Below, piece by piece: positions 33,070 through 42,437 of a DNA stretch of 64,000 nt. Below the pieces are notes generated by a model. It was not told the DNA's origin, did not search any database, and saw nothing but the letters and a program-made list of their open reading frames with translations. Each line of letters starts with the position of its first letter. Positions within the stretch are counted from its first letter, which is position 1. Source of the DNA: Nostoc sp. KVJ3 (GTDB lineage: Bacteria; Cyanobacteriota; Cyanobacteriia; Cyanobacteriales; Nostocaceae); NCBI RefSeq assembly GCF_026127265.1, contig NZ_WWFG01000002.1, positions 682,001-746,000 of the forward strand. Direction: 5' to 3'. Made by a program: the position numbers and the translations under genes.

Positions 33070-34487
33070 ATATTCAACGTAAGTATAGTCTACCTAATTG
33101 TACACTGCTTTTAGAAGGGTTAAGTGATGTCACCAGGGCTGCACAGTTCCAAGAAATGCGCCCAGAATTATCAATATTGGTAAATGCAGAATGCTATTTA
33201 TCTGGTTATAATCAGCCCCTAACGGGAGGGCGGGAATTTTTTGAAAGTTTGGTGAGGGCTGTTAGCGGCTATGCCCAAGAATTTTTAAGTAGTGTACCCA
33301 ATCCCCAAGCACACAATCAGGAATCGGAGCTAGTAGAGTTTCGGAAAGTTGACGGCAACCGCCACAGGTTAATTATCCATTCCGAAGGCGCTCCAGAAGG
33401 GTTTGAGTCTCACTCTAATAATTCTAAACGTCCACCTATTGAAATAGATTTGAACACGGTGCAGTTGTTTGATTTAGTGGAAGCAGTGGATCAGTTTTTT
33501 GCTGATACCCAAACTTTACCTGAACTTTCCCTAGAGCTACAACCAGTTACCAGACGTTATGGTGGTGCTAGTCAAGCTTTGATTAGACAGGCTGTACCTG
33601 CTGCTGTGGGTGTGTCAAGTTTAGCAGTCGCAGCGATCGCCTTTAACTTGATTCCACCTCCCCAAATCCGTCCACCACAGCCTCAACCAGAAAACCAAAC
33701 TAGCCCTACAACCAAAAGCCTCACTCCTTCACCATCAGCCGCCGCAACACCCATTGCAGCTGCAACACCCACAGCCAATACAAAGCCACCAGTTAAAGAT
33801 TTAGAAGCACTGTTAAACACAGTTCCAGAAATTACCGATCCATCCCAACTTCGGTCATTGAATCGTCAAGTGTACAACCAAATTCATCCAGCTTGGACTA
33901 ATCGCTCAGGATTGAAGGAAGAATTAATTTATCGTTTGGGTGTAGCTGCGGATGGTGCGATCGTTGGTTATAAAGCGCTGAATAAAGAAGCGAATCTAGG
34001 AGTAGGTCAAACTCCTTTGCCTAAAGTACTTTACAATCCAGCTACCCGCCCTCCCATTTCCAACGAACCGATCGCCCAATTTCGAGTAGTGTTTACTACA
34101 AGAGGTGTGCTAGAAGTTAGTCCTTGGCGGGGATATGCTAGAACGCCAGAGGTAGTGGGTGCAAAAATTACTGATTCTAATATAGTTAAAAGTTTAAACC
34201 AAAAGCTATATAGCACAGTTCGGCAAACTTGGAGTGGTACTCCCACCTTTACGCGAGATTTGAAATATCGAGTAGCGGTCAATAAAGATGGTGTCATTGC
34301 TGACTATGAACCACTTAACCAAGTCGCCTTTGACTATTTCCGCGAAACACCCCTTCCGAAGATGTTCAATGCTGTCTACGGCTCAAATGTTGCTGCTCCC
34401 AATAATAAAGAACCTCTCGCCCACTTCCAAGTGGTATTTAAGCCTAACGGCACACTAGAAGTTACCCCTTGGCAGGGATATCAATAA
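33066..34487 (+). CDS. DUF4335 domain protein with duplicated C-terminal module
   Basis: A 473-residue protein coupled to the DUF3038 gene. Residues 1-170 are the DUF4335 domain (RKYSLPNCTLLLEGLSD...). A single membrane helix follows at about 180-195 (AVGVSSLAVAAIAFNLIPPP). A low-complexity P/T/A linker comes next, then two copies of a 100-residue module. Each copy runs from 'SLNxxxYxxxxxxW' to 'L.VxPWxGY' (VLEVSPWRGY and TLEVTPWQGY). The modules would sit on the far side of the membrane from DUF4335. The function is unknown. Confidence 0.85.
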   Translation: MNIQRKYSLPNCTLLLEGLSDVTRAAQFQEMRPELSILVNAECYLSGYNQPLTGGREFFESLVRAVSGYAQEFLSSVPNPQAHNQESELVEFRKVDGNRHRLIIHSEGAPEGFESHSNNSKRPPIEIDLNTVQLFDLVEAVDQFFADTQTLPELSLELQPVTRRYGGASQALIRQAVPAAVGVSSLAVAAIAFNLIPPPQIRPPQPQPENQTSPTTKSLTPSPSAAATPIAAATPTANTKPPVKDLEALLNTVPEITDPSQLRSLNRQVYNQIHPAWTNRSGLKEELIYRLGVAADGAIVGYKALNKEANLGVGQTPLPKVLYNPATRPPISNEPIAQFRVVFTTRGVLEVSPWRGYARTPEVVGAKITDSNIVKSLNQKLYSTVRQTWSGTPTFTRDLKYRVAVNKDGVIADYEPLNQVAFDYFRETPLPKMFNAVYGSNVAAPNNKEPLAHFQVVFKPNGTLEVTPWQGYQ

Positions 34488-34685
34488 TTGGGCATTGAGC
34501 ATTGGGCATTGGGATGAGAATTAAGTTGGTATTCCCTATTCTCTATATCCCTATGCCCTATGGATTTTAGACAAGCATTAAGCTTGGGTAAGAGTTCATC
34601 AAGAATTGGCTTAAATCTGCTTACTTGTTCATTTGTTAATAATTGTCTATTGATCGTTTACCGATCAATAGTTCCCAATACCCAA

Positions 34686-36953
34686 TTACCGGGTAATTCG
34701 CCCCATATAATTCCCCCATAACTGAGCGGCTTGAGCGCTGCTACCAGATGTGGGGGAGTTGTTGTCGTTTCCTAGCCAAATACCAGTTACGAGCCGCCGA
34801 CTAGGGATAAAACCGATGAACCAGAGGTCAACGTTTTTATCAGTTGTACCTGTTTTTCCGGCTTCTCCTAATCCAAGGGCAGCACTACGACCAGTACCTC
34901 TTGTGATGACACCACGCATCAAACTGGTCATTTCATCGGCTACACCATTAGCCAACACCCGTTTGTTGGCATCTGGATCTTGGTCAAAGGAGTAGATTAC
35001 ACGGCAGGTTTTGATATCATTGCGATCGCGGCAATCACCACTGTCTAAAATTCGGCTAATGGCATGGGGAGGATTCCACACTCCACGATTACTAATAGCG
35101 CCAAAAGCACCAGTCATTTCCAAAACATTGACCACACTTTGACCCAGTACCAAACCGGGAACCGGATCGAGGGACGATTTTATCCCTAAACGCTGTGCCA
35201 TTGCCACTACTTTATTTAACCCGATTTCTTTGGCAACTCCCAAGGCGATGGGATTTTCTGAAAGAGCCAGCCCGGTGGCAATATCCAAACTACCAGCACT
35301 GGAACGACAGGGTTTATAGGTGAAGCCTTGCCAAGTTAAAGGAGCGCAGGAATAACTCTTAGATGGTGAAATTCCCTGTTCAATCGCGGCGGTGTAAGTA
35401 AAGATTTTGAAGGTGGAACCTGGTTGTCTTTTGGCTTGAACAGCACGATTGAACTGACTTTTTTTGTAGTCAGTTCCGCCTACCATTGCCAGGATACTGC
35501 CTGTACTGGAGTCAAGAGTTACCACAGCCCCTTGAGAAAAATTAAAACTTCCGCCGCTATTGTTAACTGAATTTCTTAAGGATGATTCTGCTTGGCTCTG
35601 TACAGACGGATCGAGTTGGGTTTCAATTATATAGTTCCCTTCGTTTGCAGCTCCCTGTCCTAAGATTGATTCCAGTTCAGAGAAGACGTAACTGTAAAAG
35701 TAAGGAGCGATCGTTTTAGCTTGTTGCTCACAAACTTTAGGACTAACTTGGACAGTGGAACGTCTAGCTCGGTTCGCATCTTCAGGTTTAATTTTGCCCA
35801 TTTCCAGCAACCGCTTAATCACGCGATTCCGATATTCAGCTGCTTCTAGCTTATTTGGCCCATTCCCACAAAAATCGAAAGCATTGGGAGCAGGTAGAAT
35901 TCCTACTAAGGTTGCTGCTTCTGCCAAAGTTAATTGTTTAGCGGGCTTCTCAAAATAATACCGGGCTGCATCCTCAAAGCCAGAGGTATCTCCCCCCAAA
36001 AAAACCCGATTTAAGTACATCAGCAAGATATCATCTTTGCTGTAAAAGGTTTCTAGCTTGAGGGCGACAACTGCTTCTCGCAATTTGCGTCCCAGGGTAT
36101 CCTGTCTGCCAACATACTCGCGGAACAAACTCCGGGCAACTTGCTGCGTAACAGTGCTGGCTCCTTGCTGCACATCTCCTTTGCGGCTATTGATCAACAC
36201 GGCTCGTAAAATACCCAGAGGATCAACCCCAAAGTGCCAGTAATAACGAGTATCTTCTGAAGCTACCACCGCAGCAGGTAAATAAGGGCCAAATTCGTCT
36301 AAACGCTTCATGTCTACATGAGAGATAGTTCGAGGCTCTCTTAGCGGTGTGGCTCCATCACGGGCGTAAACAACTACTGGGGCGCGTGTAGCTGTAGGTA
36401 GGGGTTTAACTCGAAATTTTAGCCATTCTACGCCAATCACTAACACTAATAGGGCTGTGACACCACCAACACCATAAGCTGTCCAACTTGCAGCTTTCAC
36501 GTACCAGGCTGGTGGATCGACGTATTGCAAGCGCACAGAAGCGGCGAGTTCTGGGGGGCCAAGGGTGAGAATATCACCGTGACGCAATTCCAGGGAATTG
36601 ACACGACGCTTGCCACGATAAATGCCATTGGTTGAGTTTTCGTCTTTGATTACGAAAACTGGGGTGCTATGAGTAGAATTCCGTGATAATGACAGGTGAA
36701 TTTGACTGACAACAGGGTTACGGACGACGATATCACTAGATTTGGAGCTACGACCGAGAATATAGCGATCGCCCAATAGTGGATATACCTCTGCTTTATC
36801 CGCCCCCGCATCCTGCACCCAGAGTTCCGGTACTTTGGCGTTAGGCTTGAGCGCCAATTTAGAAAAATCGACCCTAGCTTGGATAGTATGGACTGCTTGA
36901 GTCAGTTGACCAATTAACGTTTGTGGCTTGTGAGGGGGTTGCGGGGCACTCAT
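34686..36953 (-). CDS. FHA domain-bearing class A penicillin-binding protein
   Basis: A 755-residue bifunctional peptidoglycan synthase. Residues 58-135 are an FHA domain (YILGRSSKSSDIVVRNPVVS, DENSTNGIYRGKRRVN), which binds phosphothreonine. A membrane helix lies at about 160-177 (GGVTALLVLVIGVEW). The GT51 glycosyltransferase follows, with VASEDTRYYWHFGVDPLGIL and GASTVTQQVARSLF. The transpeptidase has its active serine in RQPGSTFKIFTY, ALSENPIALG as the SxN motif and GKTGTTDKNVDLWFIG as KTG. The FHA fusion suggests that a Ser/Thr kinase steers wall synthesis. Such fusions are known in cyanobacteria. Confidence 0.93.
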   Translation of the reverse strand: MSAPQPPHKPQTLIGQLTQAVHTIQARVDFSKLALKPNAKVPELWVQDAGADKAEVYPLLGDRYILGRSSKSSDIVVRNPVVSQIHLSLSRNSTHSTPVFVIKDENSTNGIYRGKRRVNSLELRHGDILTLGPPELAASVRLQYVDPPAWYVKAASWTAYGVGGVTALLVLVIGVEWLKFRVKPLPTATRAPVVVYARDGATPLREPRTISHVDMKRLDEFGPYLPAAVVASEDTRYYWHFGVDPLGILRAVLINSRKGDVQQGASTVTQQVARSLFREYVGRQDTLGRKLREAVVALKLETFYSKDDILLMYLNRVFLGGDTSGFEDAARYYFEKPAKQLTLAEAATLVGILPAPNAFDFCGNGPNKLEAAEYRNRVIKRLLEMGKIKPEDANRARRSTVQVSPKVCEQQAKTIAPYFYSYVFSELESILGQGAANEGNYIIETQLDPSVQSQAESSLRNSVNNSGGSFNFSQGAVVTLDSSTGSILAMVGGTDYKKSQFNRAVQAKRQPGSTFKIFTYTAAIEQGISPSKSYSCAPLTWQGFTYKPCRSSAGSLDIATGLALSENPIALGVAKEIGLNKVVAMAQRLGIKSSLDPVPGLVLGQSVVNVLEMTGAFGAISNRGVWNPPHAISRILDSGDCRDRNDIKTCRVIYSFDQDPDANKRVLANGVADEMTSLMRGVITRGTGRSAALGLGEAGKTGTTDKNVDLWFIGFIPSRRLVTGIWLGNDNNSPTSGSSAQAAQLWGNYMGRITR

Positions 36954-37379
36954 CGGCTATTTACATCACACTTTTTAGTGAAGAATCGGGCGAATCACAA
37001 TTTAGATGTTAGTCTTTCATCATTTTACTCACATGCTAAGGCATAATTTAGCTATACTGAACTTTTTGTTCTAATTCATACCTTTATTTGGGTTGTAAAC
37101 GGAATTAATTTGTTGTTTTAGTTACTTGTTTACAGATACATAAAATTTTTGCACTTCTGAAAAGCCTGTCTTGTCAGCTTTTAAGCATTTCATAACTACA
37201 GCATAACTTTTTGTATTGTATTTTTAAACACTACTTTCCAATAGACAACAAATTTAATTTTTACCTGTTTTAGATATTCATACCTTTTTAAAAAACCTAA
37301 ATCTCTTCATTTAGGAAGATTTTATAAATCCTATTGTCTGTTCTAATAGGTCGAGTGTTCCGTTGAGGTTAATTTCAGA
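36954..37379. other. AT-rich spacer of about 425 bases, no gene seen
   Basis: Divergent promoter region between the penicillin-binding protein and the repeat-rich secreted protein. No clear hairpins, repeats or RNA genes were recognised. Confidence 0.4.
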
Positions 37380-38081
37380 ATGATGGGAAAATCTCTGACC
37401 CTGATTGGTACAGCTTTATCTTTGGCTCTCACCACTAATATCGCTGTAGCCGAATCCAGTAAATCCCCCATAGCCCAATCCAGTAGCGAATCTACTAGTT
37501 CACCAACGGAAATCAAAATGTCGCCAGAAGGCATGAAAATTCTGTGCGAGTATTTTCCGCTTAACTCTCGCTGTCCCGGCGGCACAGCAGTCGTTCCTAG
37601 CGCTACTCCTAGTAGCACTACAGTACCAGCAGAAACCACACCAAGTAACAGCACAACTGCACCAGGAAGCGTTACTCCATCTGGATCTGGTACTACCGAA
37701 ACCGCTCCAGCACCAGGAAGTGTTACCCCACCTGATTCTACTGCTCCAGCACCAGGAAGCGTTACCCCACCTGATTCTGGCGCTCCTAGTAAATTAACTC
37801 CAGCACCAGGAAGCGTTACCCCACCTGATTCTGGCGCTCCTAGCAAATTAACTCCAGCACCAGGAAGCGTTACCCCACCTGATTCTGGCGCTCCTAGCAA
37901 ATTAACTCCAGCACCAGGAAGCGTTACCCCACCTGATTCTGGCGCTCCTGAAAGCACTCCAGCACCAGGAAGTGTTACCCCACCTGAATCTACCACTCCT
38001 GGTAGCACTACTGAACCAGGTATAAGTTCTCCCACTACTCCAGGTTCTAGTTCGCCAAAAACTCCTACTACAGGCAATTAA
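37380..38081 (+). CDS. Secreted Pro/Ser/Thr-rich protein with 18-residue tandem repeats
   Basis: A 233-residue protein with an N-terminal signal peptide (SLTLIGTALSLALTTNIAVA, cleavage likely after AVA). A short conserved-looking segment follows, EIKMSPEGMKILCEYFPLNS-RCPGG, with two cysteines. The rest is low complexity: an 18-residue unit PAPGSVTPPDSGAPSKLT repeated about four times, flanked by shorter variants. At DNA level the units are 54 bp, with almost no differences. The CxYFPLNSRCPGG motif recurs, to my recollection, in small exported cyanobacterial proteins. The stalk-like region may span the wall. The start could be the ATG at 37380 or 37383. Confidence 0.75.
   Translation: MMGKSLTLIGTALSLALTTNIAVAESSKSPIAQSSSESTSSPTEIKMSPEGMKILCEYFPLNSRCPGGTAVVPSATPSSTTVPAETTPSNSTTAPGSVTPSGSGTTETAPAPGSVTPPDSTAPAPGSVTPPDSGAPSKLTPAPGSVTPPDSGAPSKLTPAPGSVTPPDSGAPSKLTPAPGSVTPPDSGAPESTPAPGSVTPPESTTPGSTTEPGISSPTTPGSSSPKTPTTGN
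37701..37990. repeat. 54-bp tandem repeats in the coding region
   Basis: Unit starts CCAGCACCAGGAAGCGTTAC at 37746, 37800, 37854 and 37908, exactly 54 bp apart. A shortened unit follows at 37959, and partial units lie before 37746. Near-identity suggests recent expansion and likely length variation between strains. Confidence 0.85.
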
Positions 38082-38100
38082 ATTAAAAGCTTGGCTAACG

Positions 38101-38150
38101 CTTGCTCTTCTCTAACCCTCCTTTTGAAGGAGGGAATTAGAGCAAGTTTT
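38101..38150 (+). terminator. Terminator of the repeat-rich gene
   Basis: CTTGCTCT pairs with AGAGCAAG and CCCTCCTT with AAGGAGGG in one long interrupted stem, followed by TTTT. It lies 20 bp after the stop. Confidence 0.8.
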
Positions 38151-38302
38151 AAAAAGCAAAGCTAGCGCCACTTACTTTATTTAGAATCTTAGTTTGCTAT
38201 CAGCGATCGCCAGTGCATCTCAACTTTCTGGGATAGAATACAAATTAAAATTTCTAAAACCCATAGATCGAGTCTTCGCACAGCAGACGAAGCGAGGATT
38301 TA

Positions 38303-38354
38303 ATTAAACTATTCAGCCTGGGATGATTAATCATCCCAGGCTGAATAGTTTAAT
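38303..38354. repeat. Perfect 52-bp palindrome overlapping the lspA stop
   Basis: The left arm ATTAAACTATTCAGCCTGGG continues with ATGATT, and the right arm is its exact reverse complement with no loop. It includes the lspA stop codon (38350-38352) and would form a very stable hairpin in either transcript, so it may double as lspA terminator. Confidence 0.85.
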
Positions 38355-38826
38355 GCGATCTACCTGTTGAAGTTGGTGTTTTTTGCAAGGAAGCAATTAA
38401 AAGGCAAACAATACCAATGCTAATAAATGAATCTGCCACATTAAATACAGCAAAGTTAATTAGGCGAAAATCAAGAAAATCAACAACATAGCCTAAAACA
38501 AAGCGATCGATACCATTGCCCATAGCTCCACCCAAAATCAAGCCATAGCCCAACTGATCCCACAAAGTTAATGCTGGGCCAAACAAGGCTACTGCTATCA
38601 ATACTAGGCTGACTCCTAAAGACAGCCAGCGCAACCACTCTACTTTCCCGCTTAACAAACTAAAAGCCGCACCAGTGTTAGTGACATAGGTGAAGTGAAA
38701 TATCCCAGGTAAGAGTGGTAGTGTTTGCCCCAAACTGAAGCTTTGCACCACCCAGTATTTTGTTATTTGGTCTAAGGAAAAAGCTATGAAGGCAGCGATC
38801 CAGAAAAGGCGATTTTTTAAACGCAT
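38350..38826 (-). CDS. lspA: Lipoprotein signal peptidase (signal peptidase II)
   Basis: A 158-residue membrane aspartyl protease that cleaves prolipoprotein signal peptides. Four membrane helices are visible. The catalytic aspartates are in GGAMGNGIDRFVLGYVVDFL and in FNVADSFISIGIV. The N-terminal FSLDQITKYWVVQSF and TNTGAAFSLL are also diagnostic. Its own client may include the lipoprotein PstS encoded nearby. A bioY gene lies upstream on the same strand. Confidence 0.95.
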   Translation of the reverse strand: MRLKNRLFWIAAFIAFSLDQITKYWVVQSFSLGQTLPLLPGIFHFTYVTNTGAAFSLLSGKVEWLRWLSLGVSLVLIAVALFGPALTLWDQLGYGLILGGAMGNGIDRFVLGYVVDFLDFRLINFAVFNVADSFISIGIVCLLIASLQKTPTSTGRSH

Positions 38827-38915
38827 GAAACTAGGGGCTAGGGACTAAGAACTAGGGAGTAGAATAATTTAAAATTTAACAAACAAAAAATTTTAAATTT
38901 CTAGCCCCTTCATGA

Positions 38916-39503
38916 CTAATAAAACATTAAATGACGCAATATATATGCTATTACAGTAACGGCACAGACTACACTTAGTTGCCCTGGTAGTGCAAACCAG
39001 GAGTATCTGAGGATCGCTTGCATCAAGGGTAAATTTTCTGTCCCTTTCAACTGAAAAATATAGCTAATAATCAAATAACTAATACCGCAAATGTGGAGTG
39101 TTAACAAGCCACAGATGCAACTAAATGCAAGAGTTTCTAGTCGAGGTCTAGCTTTAAAGGCAAATAAACCACAAATCCAAGCTCCAGGAATAAAGCCTAG
39201 TAGATAGCCAAACTGAGATAGCTTAACATAACCAATACCACCGCCATCAGCAAATACAGGTAATAAGGTTAACCCCATCACCAAATAGGCAATTTGCGAG
39301 AGCGCACCAGCATTTTTGCCCCCTAAACAACCCACTAACAGTACTGCGCCTATTTGAAAAGTGACACCTAAAGAAAAAGTCTGAATTCCGTGCTTACTCC
39401 AGTTCCAAGGTAAGGTGATGCCATAAGCTTCTAGGAAGGTGCCACCCATTGTCAGAAGTAAGCCAATCATAGACCATAGTAATTGATTGGAAGCAGCAAA
39501 CAT
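38916..39503 (-). CDS. bioY: Biotin transporter BioY (ECF S component)
   Basis: A 195-residue membrane protein with about six helices. The family motif is QFGYLLGFIPGAWICGLFAF, preceded by GQ-poor but BioY-like TLLPVFADGGGIGYV. BioY binds biotin and works alone or with the EcfAT module; no EcfA or EcfT gene is in the window. The next gene downstream, 90 bp away, is lspA. Confidence 0.85.
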   Translation of the reverse strand: MFAASNQLLWSMIGLLLTMGGTFLEAYGITLPWNWSKHGIQTFSLGVTFQIGAVLLVGCLGGKNAGALSQIAYLVMGLTLLPVFADGGGIGYVKLSQFGYLLGFIPGAWICGLFAFKARPRLETLAFSCICGLLTLHICGISYLIISYIFQLKGTENLPLMQAILRYSWFALPGQLSVVCAVTVIAYILRHLMFY

Positions 39504-39948
39504 TTATCAGGCAACCAGGGAAAGGCAAAAGGAAAAACCAACAGCAACTATTTTATGTTCATTAGTGTTTAAACTAAGTTTTTGGATTCAGCGCCAAACT
39601 ATGATACAAATTTTTAAAGATAATTCCTTTATTCACTATTTTTAGCGATCGCCCTGCCTACTCTTTATAAAATAGGCAATTGATAGTTTTTTGTTGCCTC
39701 TAAACTTAGATTGTTTAGTTATGGCTGTTAACGGACTTAGACCGAGAAGTACTAAACAATTCTGAGAATTTGTCTAAATTTATTAAGCTTTCTAGTATAC
39801 CATGTTTTGTCATATTTTTTAGGAATTGACCAACAAACTTATACTATCTAATAAAGTTTTGTAAATATCTGTAACCAAATAACTATGGTAATATTTTTCA
39901 CGGACAATTAAAGCCTAAGTATAAAATTTATCAAGTAAAATTAAAAAT

Positions 39949-39988
39949 AGGTGTTTGTTATTCATCAAAAAAACAAGCACCTTTTTTA
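39949..39988 (+). terminator. Terminator-like hairpin upstream of pstS
   Basis: AGGTGTTTGTT pairs with AACAAGCACCT (one G-U) and is followed by TTTTTT on the + strand. There is no + strand gene upstream of it in 39504-39948, so it either ends an unannotated short RNA or is a leader hairpin before the Pho promoter. Confidence 0.55.
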
Positions 39989-39992
39989 CTTT

Positions 39993-40022
39993 GTTAACCT
40001 TTTCTTTACCTTAGCCTTATCC
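39993..40022 (+). promoter_or_regulatory. Pho box (PhoB/SphR binding site) before pstS
   Basis: Three direct 8-base repeats with 3-base spacers: GTTAACCT-ttt-CTTTACCT-tag-CCTTATCC. This fits the cyanobacterial Pho box (PyTTAAPyPyT/A repeated at 11-base pitch). It ends 57 bp before the pstS ATG, so phosphate starvation should induce pstSCAB through SphR/PhoB. Confidence 0.85.
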
Positions 40023-40078
40023 TTTAGAGGTATCCTTAGAATCGCTCACCTGAAAAATTACCCAAATTATTGATAGCG

Positions 40079-41281
40079 ATGCCCCCACGTCTTAGTGTAA
40101 TAAAAATTCATCGCCTTCCAGTTTCAATTTCAGTGTTAGCACTGACAATCGGACTGGCCTCGTGTGGCGGACAGCAAAACCCAGATAGTACAGCCACGAA
40201 GGAAACACCTTCTGGTACTGCTACACCTTCTGGTACTGCTACAGATACCACTGCCTCTAGCACAGGCAAATTAGATTTGGGTGGAAATATCAAGTTAAGC
40301 GGGGCTGGTGCGTCTTTCCCAGCACCGCTATATGATACATGGTTTACGGATCTAAACAAAAAATATCCCAATCTGCAAGTTGACTATGCCTCAGTTGGTA
40401 GCGGTGCTGGAGTTGAGCAATTTATCAAAGGCACTGTAGACTTTGGTGCCAGCGATGTTGCCATGAAGGATGAAGAAATCAAAAAAGTGCCAGCAGATAA
40501 GGGCGTTATTTTGCTGCCTGTAACTGCTGGTAGTATTGTCCTAGCTTACAACTTGCCAGATGTTCCAGAACTTAAGCTACCACGAGCCGTTTATGCTGAT
40601 ATTCTACTAGGCAAGATCAAGTCTTGGGATGATCCCCAAATTGCCAAGGCTAACCCAGGCGCAAAGCTTCCTAAAGACAAAATTACTGTTGTTTATCGTT
40701 CAGATGGTAGCGGAACAACAGGTGTGTTTACAAAACACCTCAGCGCTATTAGCCCAGAGTGGAAGACTAAAGTTGGTGAAGGAAAAACTGTCAACTGGCC
40801 TACGGGAGTTGGTGCTAAGGGCAATGAGGGTGTTACTGCCCAAATCCAACAAACACAAGGTTCTATTGGTTATGTCGAGTACGGCTATGCCAAACAAAAT
40901 AGTCTCAAGTTTGCTGCTTTGGAAAACAAAGGCGGTAAATTTATTGTAGCTAGTGAAGAGTCAGCCTCTAAAACTCTGGCATCAGTAACTCTACCTCCCG
41001 ATCTCCGCGTCTTCATTTCCGATCCAGAAGGGGCTGATTCCTATCCTATCGTCACTTATACCTGGATTTTGGCTTACAAGAAATATCCCGATGCGGCAAA
41101 AGCTAAAGCAGTTGAAGCTGCGATCGAATACGCTTTAACTGATGGTCAAAAACAGGCTAGTGCGCTAGGGTATGTTCCTCTACCCCAAAACGTCATTACA
41201 AAGGTAGCTGCTGCTGCCGATCAAATTAGTCCAGATTACAAAATTTCTGTAGGTGGTAGTGGTAGTAGCGCAAGCAAGTAG
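40079..41281 (+). CDS. pstS: Phosphate ABC transporter substrate-binding lipoprotein
   Basis: A 400-residue periplasmic phosphate-binding protein. The lipobox is LTIGLASCGG near residue 30, so the mature form is lipid-anchored through Cys. A T/S/G-rich linker follows. The binding site shows GAGASFPAPLYDTWF, DFGASDVAMKDEE and YRSDGSGTTGVFTKHL. The ATG at 40079 is chosen; a TTG nine bases earlier is less likely. It leads the pstSCAB operon under a Pho box. Confidence 0.96.
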   Translation: MPPRLSVIKIHRLPVSISVLALTIGLASCGGQQNPDSTATKETPSGTATPSGTATDTTASSTGKLDLGGNIKLSGAGASFPAPLYDTWFTDLNKKYPNLQVDYASVGSGAGVEQFIKGTVDFGASDVAMKDEEIKKVPADKGVILLPVTAGSIVLAYNLPDVPELKLPRAVYADILLGKIKSWDDPQIAKANPGAKLPKDKITVVYRSDGSGTTGVFTKHLSAISPEWKTKVGEGKTVNWPTGVGAKGNEGVTAQIQQTQGSIGYVEYGYAKQNSLKFAALENKGGKFIVASEESASKTLASVTLPPDLRVFISDPEGADSYPIVTYTWILAYKKYPDAAKAKAVEAAIEYALTDGQKQASALGYVPLPQNVITKVAAAADQISPDYKISVGGSGSSASK

Positions 41282-41467
41282 CAAAATTAAATACGCGAGG
41301 CATTCCTAGACAATAATTTTTAGGCTGCCTACTAGATTATAGACATTCGTAGCTTGCAACTACTTTGTTACTAGTGTCTGAGTTGAAAAAAGACAATGAG
41401 GCAACAATTTTGTTGAGATGGTTGCCTCCCGTATCTTCCTCTGATTTTATTGTGAAAGTCGGTAGTC

Positions 41468-42418
41468 ATGACTACAAATTCTCAAAACCTTTCATCAGCG
41501 ACAAAAAATCGCTCTGATGTAGAAAAGTCCCTAGATCGGGGTTTTCTTTGGCTAACTAAAATTTTTGCCTTTGGGGTTGCCGCTACTTTATTATGGATCG
41601 GCTTACAAGTTGCAATTGCATCTTGGCCTGCAATCCAAAAATTTGGTGCAAGTTTTTTAGCTAACACCACTTGGAACCCAGTAAATGATACTTACGGGGT
41701 GCTACCTCAAATTTATGGAACTCTCTTGAGTTCTTTGATTGGTCTACTGATAGCTGTACCTATTGGAGTTGGTACAGCCATAATCCTCAGCGAGGATTTT
41801 TTACCCGCGAAAGTGAAGTTGGTATTGGTTTTTGCGGTAGAACTACTCGCAGCTATTCCCAGCGTTGTGTATGGCGTGTGGGGTATTTTCGTTTTAGTGC
41901 CTATCTTAACTAACTTGGGGAAATGGCTCAATAGTTACTTTGGCTGGATACCATTTTTTAGCACCTCCCCCACAGGGCCAGGGATGTTACCAGCTGGAGT
42001 CATATTAGCAATTATGACTTTACCCATCATCACAGCTTTATCCCGTGATGCCTTGATTTCTATACCCTCCAGTTTGCGCCAAGCCTCCGTAGGACTAGGA
42101 GCAACCCGATGGGAAACGATTTTGCAAATTCTGATTCCAGCAGCCTTTTCGGGGATAGTTAGTGCTGTAATGTTGGCACTCGGTCGGGCGATGGGAGAAA
42201 CAATGGCTGTGACAATGTTGATTGGTAATTCCAATAATATTAGTATCTCATTGTTAGCACCAGGCAATACGATTTCTTCTCTCCTGGCAAATCAATTTTC
42301 CGAGGCTAGTGGTTTGCAAGTTTCGGCTTTAATGTACGCTGCTTTAGTCCTATTCTTCTTGACCCTGGTAGTTAATATCATGGCCGAATTTATCGTTCTG
42401 AGAGTCAAGCGACTGTAG
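41468..42418 (+). CDS. pstC: Phosphate ABC transporter permease PstC
   Basis: A 316-residue membrane permease with about six helices, part of the high-affinity phosphate importer. The PstC landmarks are TYGVLPQIYGTLLSSLIGLL, LLAAIPSVVYGVWGIFVLVP and the cytoplasmic loop LRQASVGLGATRWETILQIL. The N-terminus is a 30-residue polar extension. It lies 186 bp after pstS and 19 bp before pstA. Confidence 0.95.
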   Translation: MTTNSQNLSSATKNRSDVEKSLDRGFLWLTKIFAFGVAATLLWIGLQVAIASWPAIQKFGASFLANTTWNPVNDTYGVLPQIYGTLLSSLIGLLIAVPIGVGTAIILSEDFLPAKVKLVLVFAVELLAAIPSVVYGVWGIFVLVPILTNLGKWLNSYFGWIPFFSTSPTGPGMLPAGVILAIMTLPIITALSRDALISIPSSLRQASVGLGATRWETILQILIPAAFSGIVSAVMLALGRAMGETMAVTMLIGNSNNISISLLAPGNTISSLLANQFSEASGLQVSALMYAALVLFFLTLVVNIMAEFIVLRVKRL

Positions 42419-42437
42419 CTTAGTTGTGGGTTGAATT

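Noticed and set aside
37343..38077. Long minus-strand open frame of 244 codons across the repeat-rich gene
   Set aside because: It mirrors the 54-bp repeats; the + frame has a signal peptide, conserved Cys head and its own terminator.
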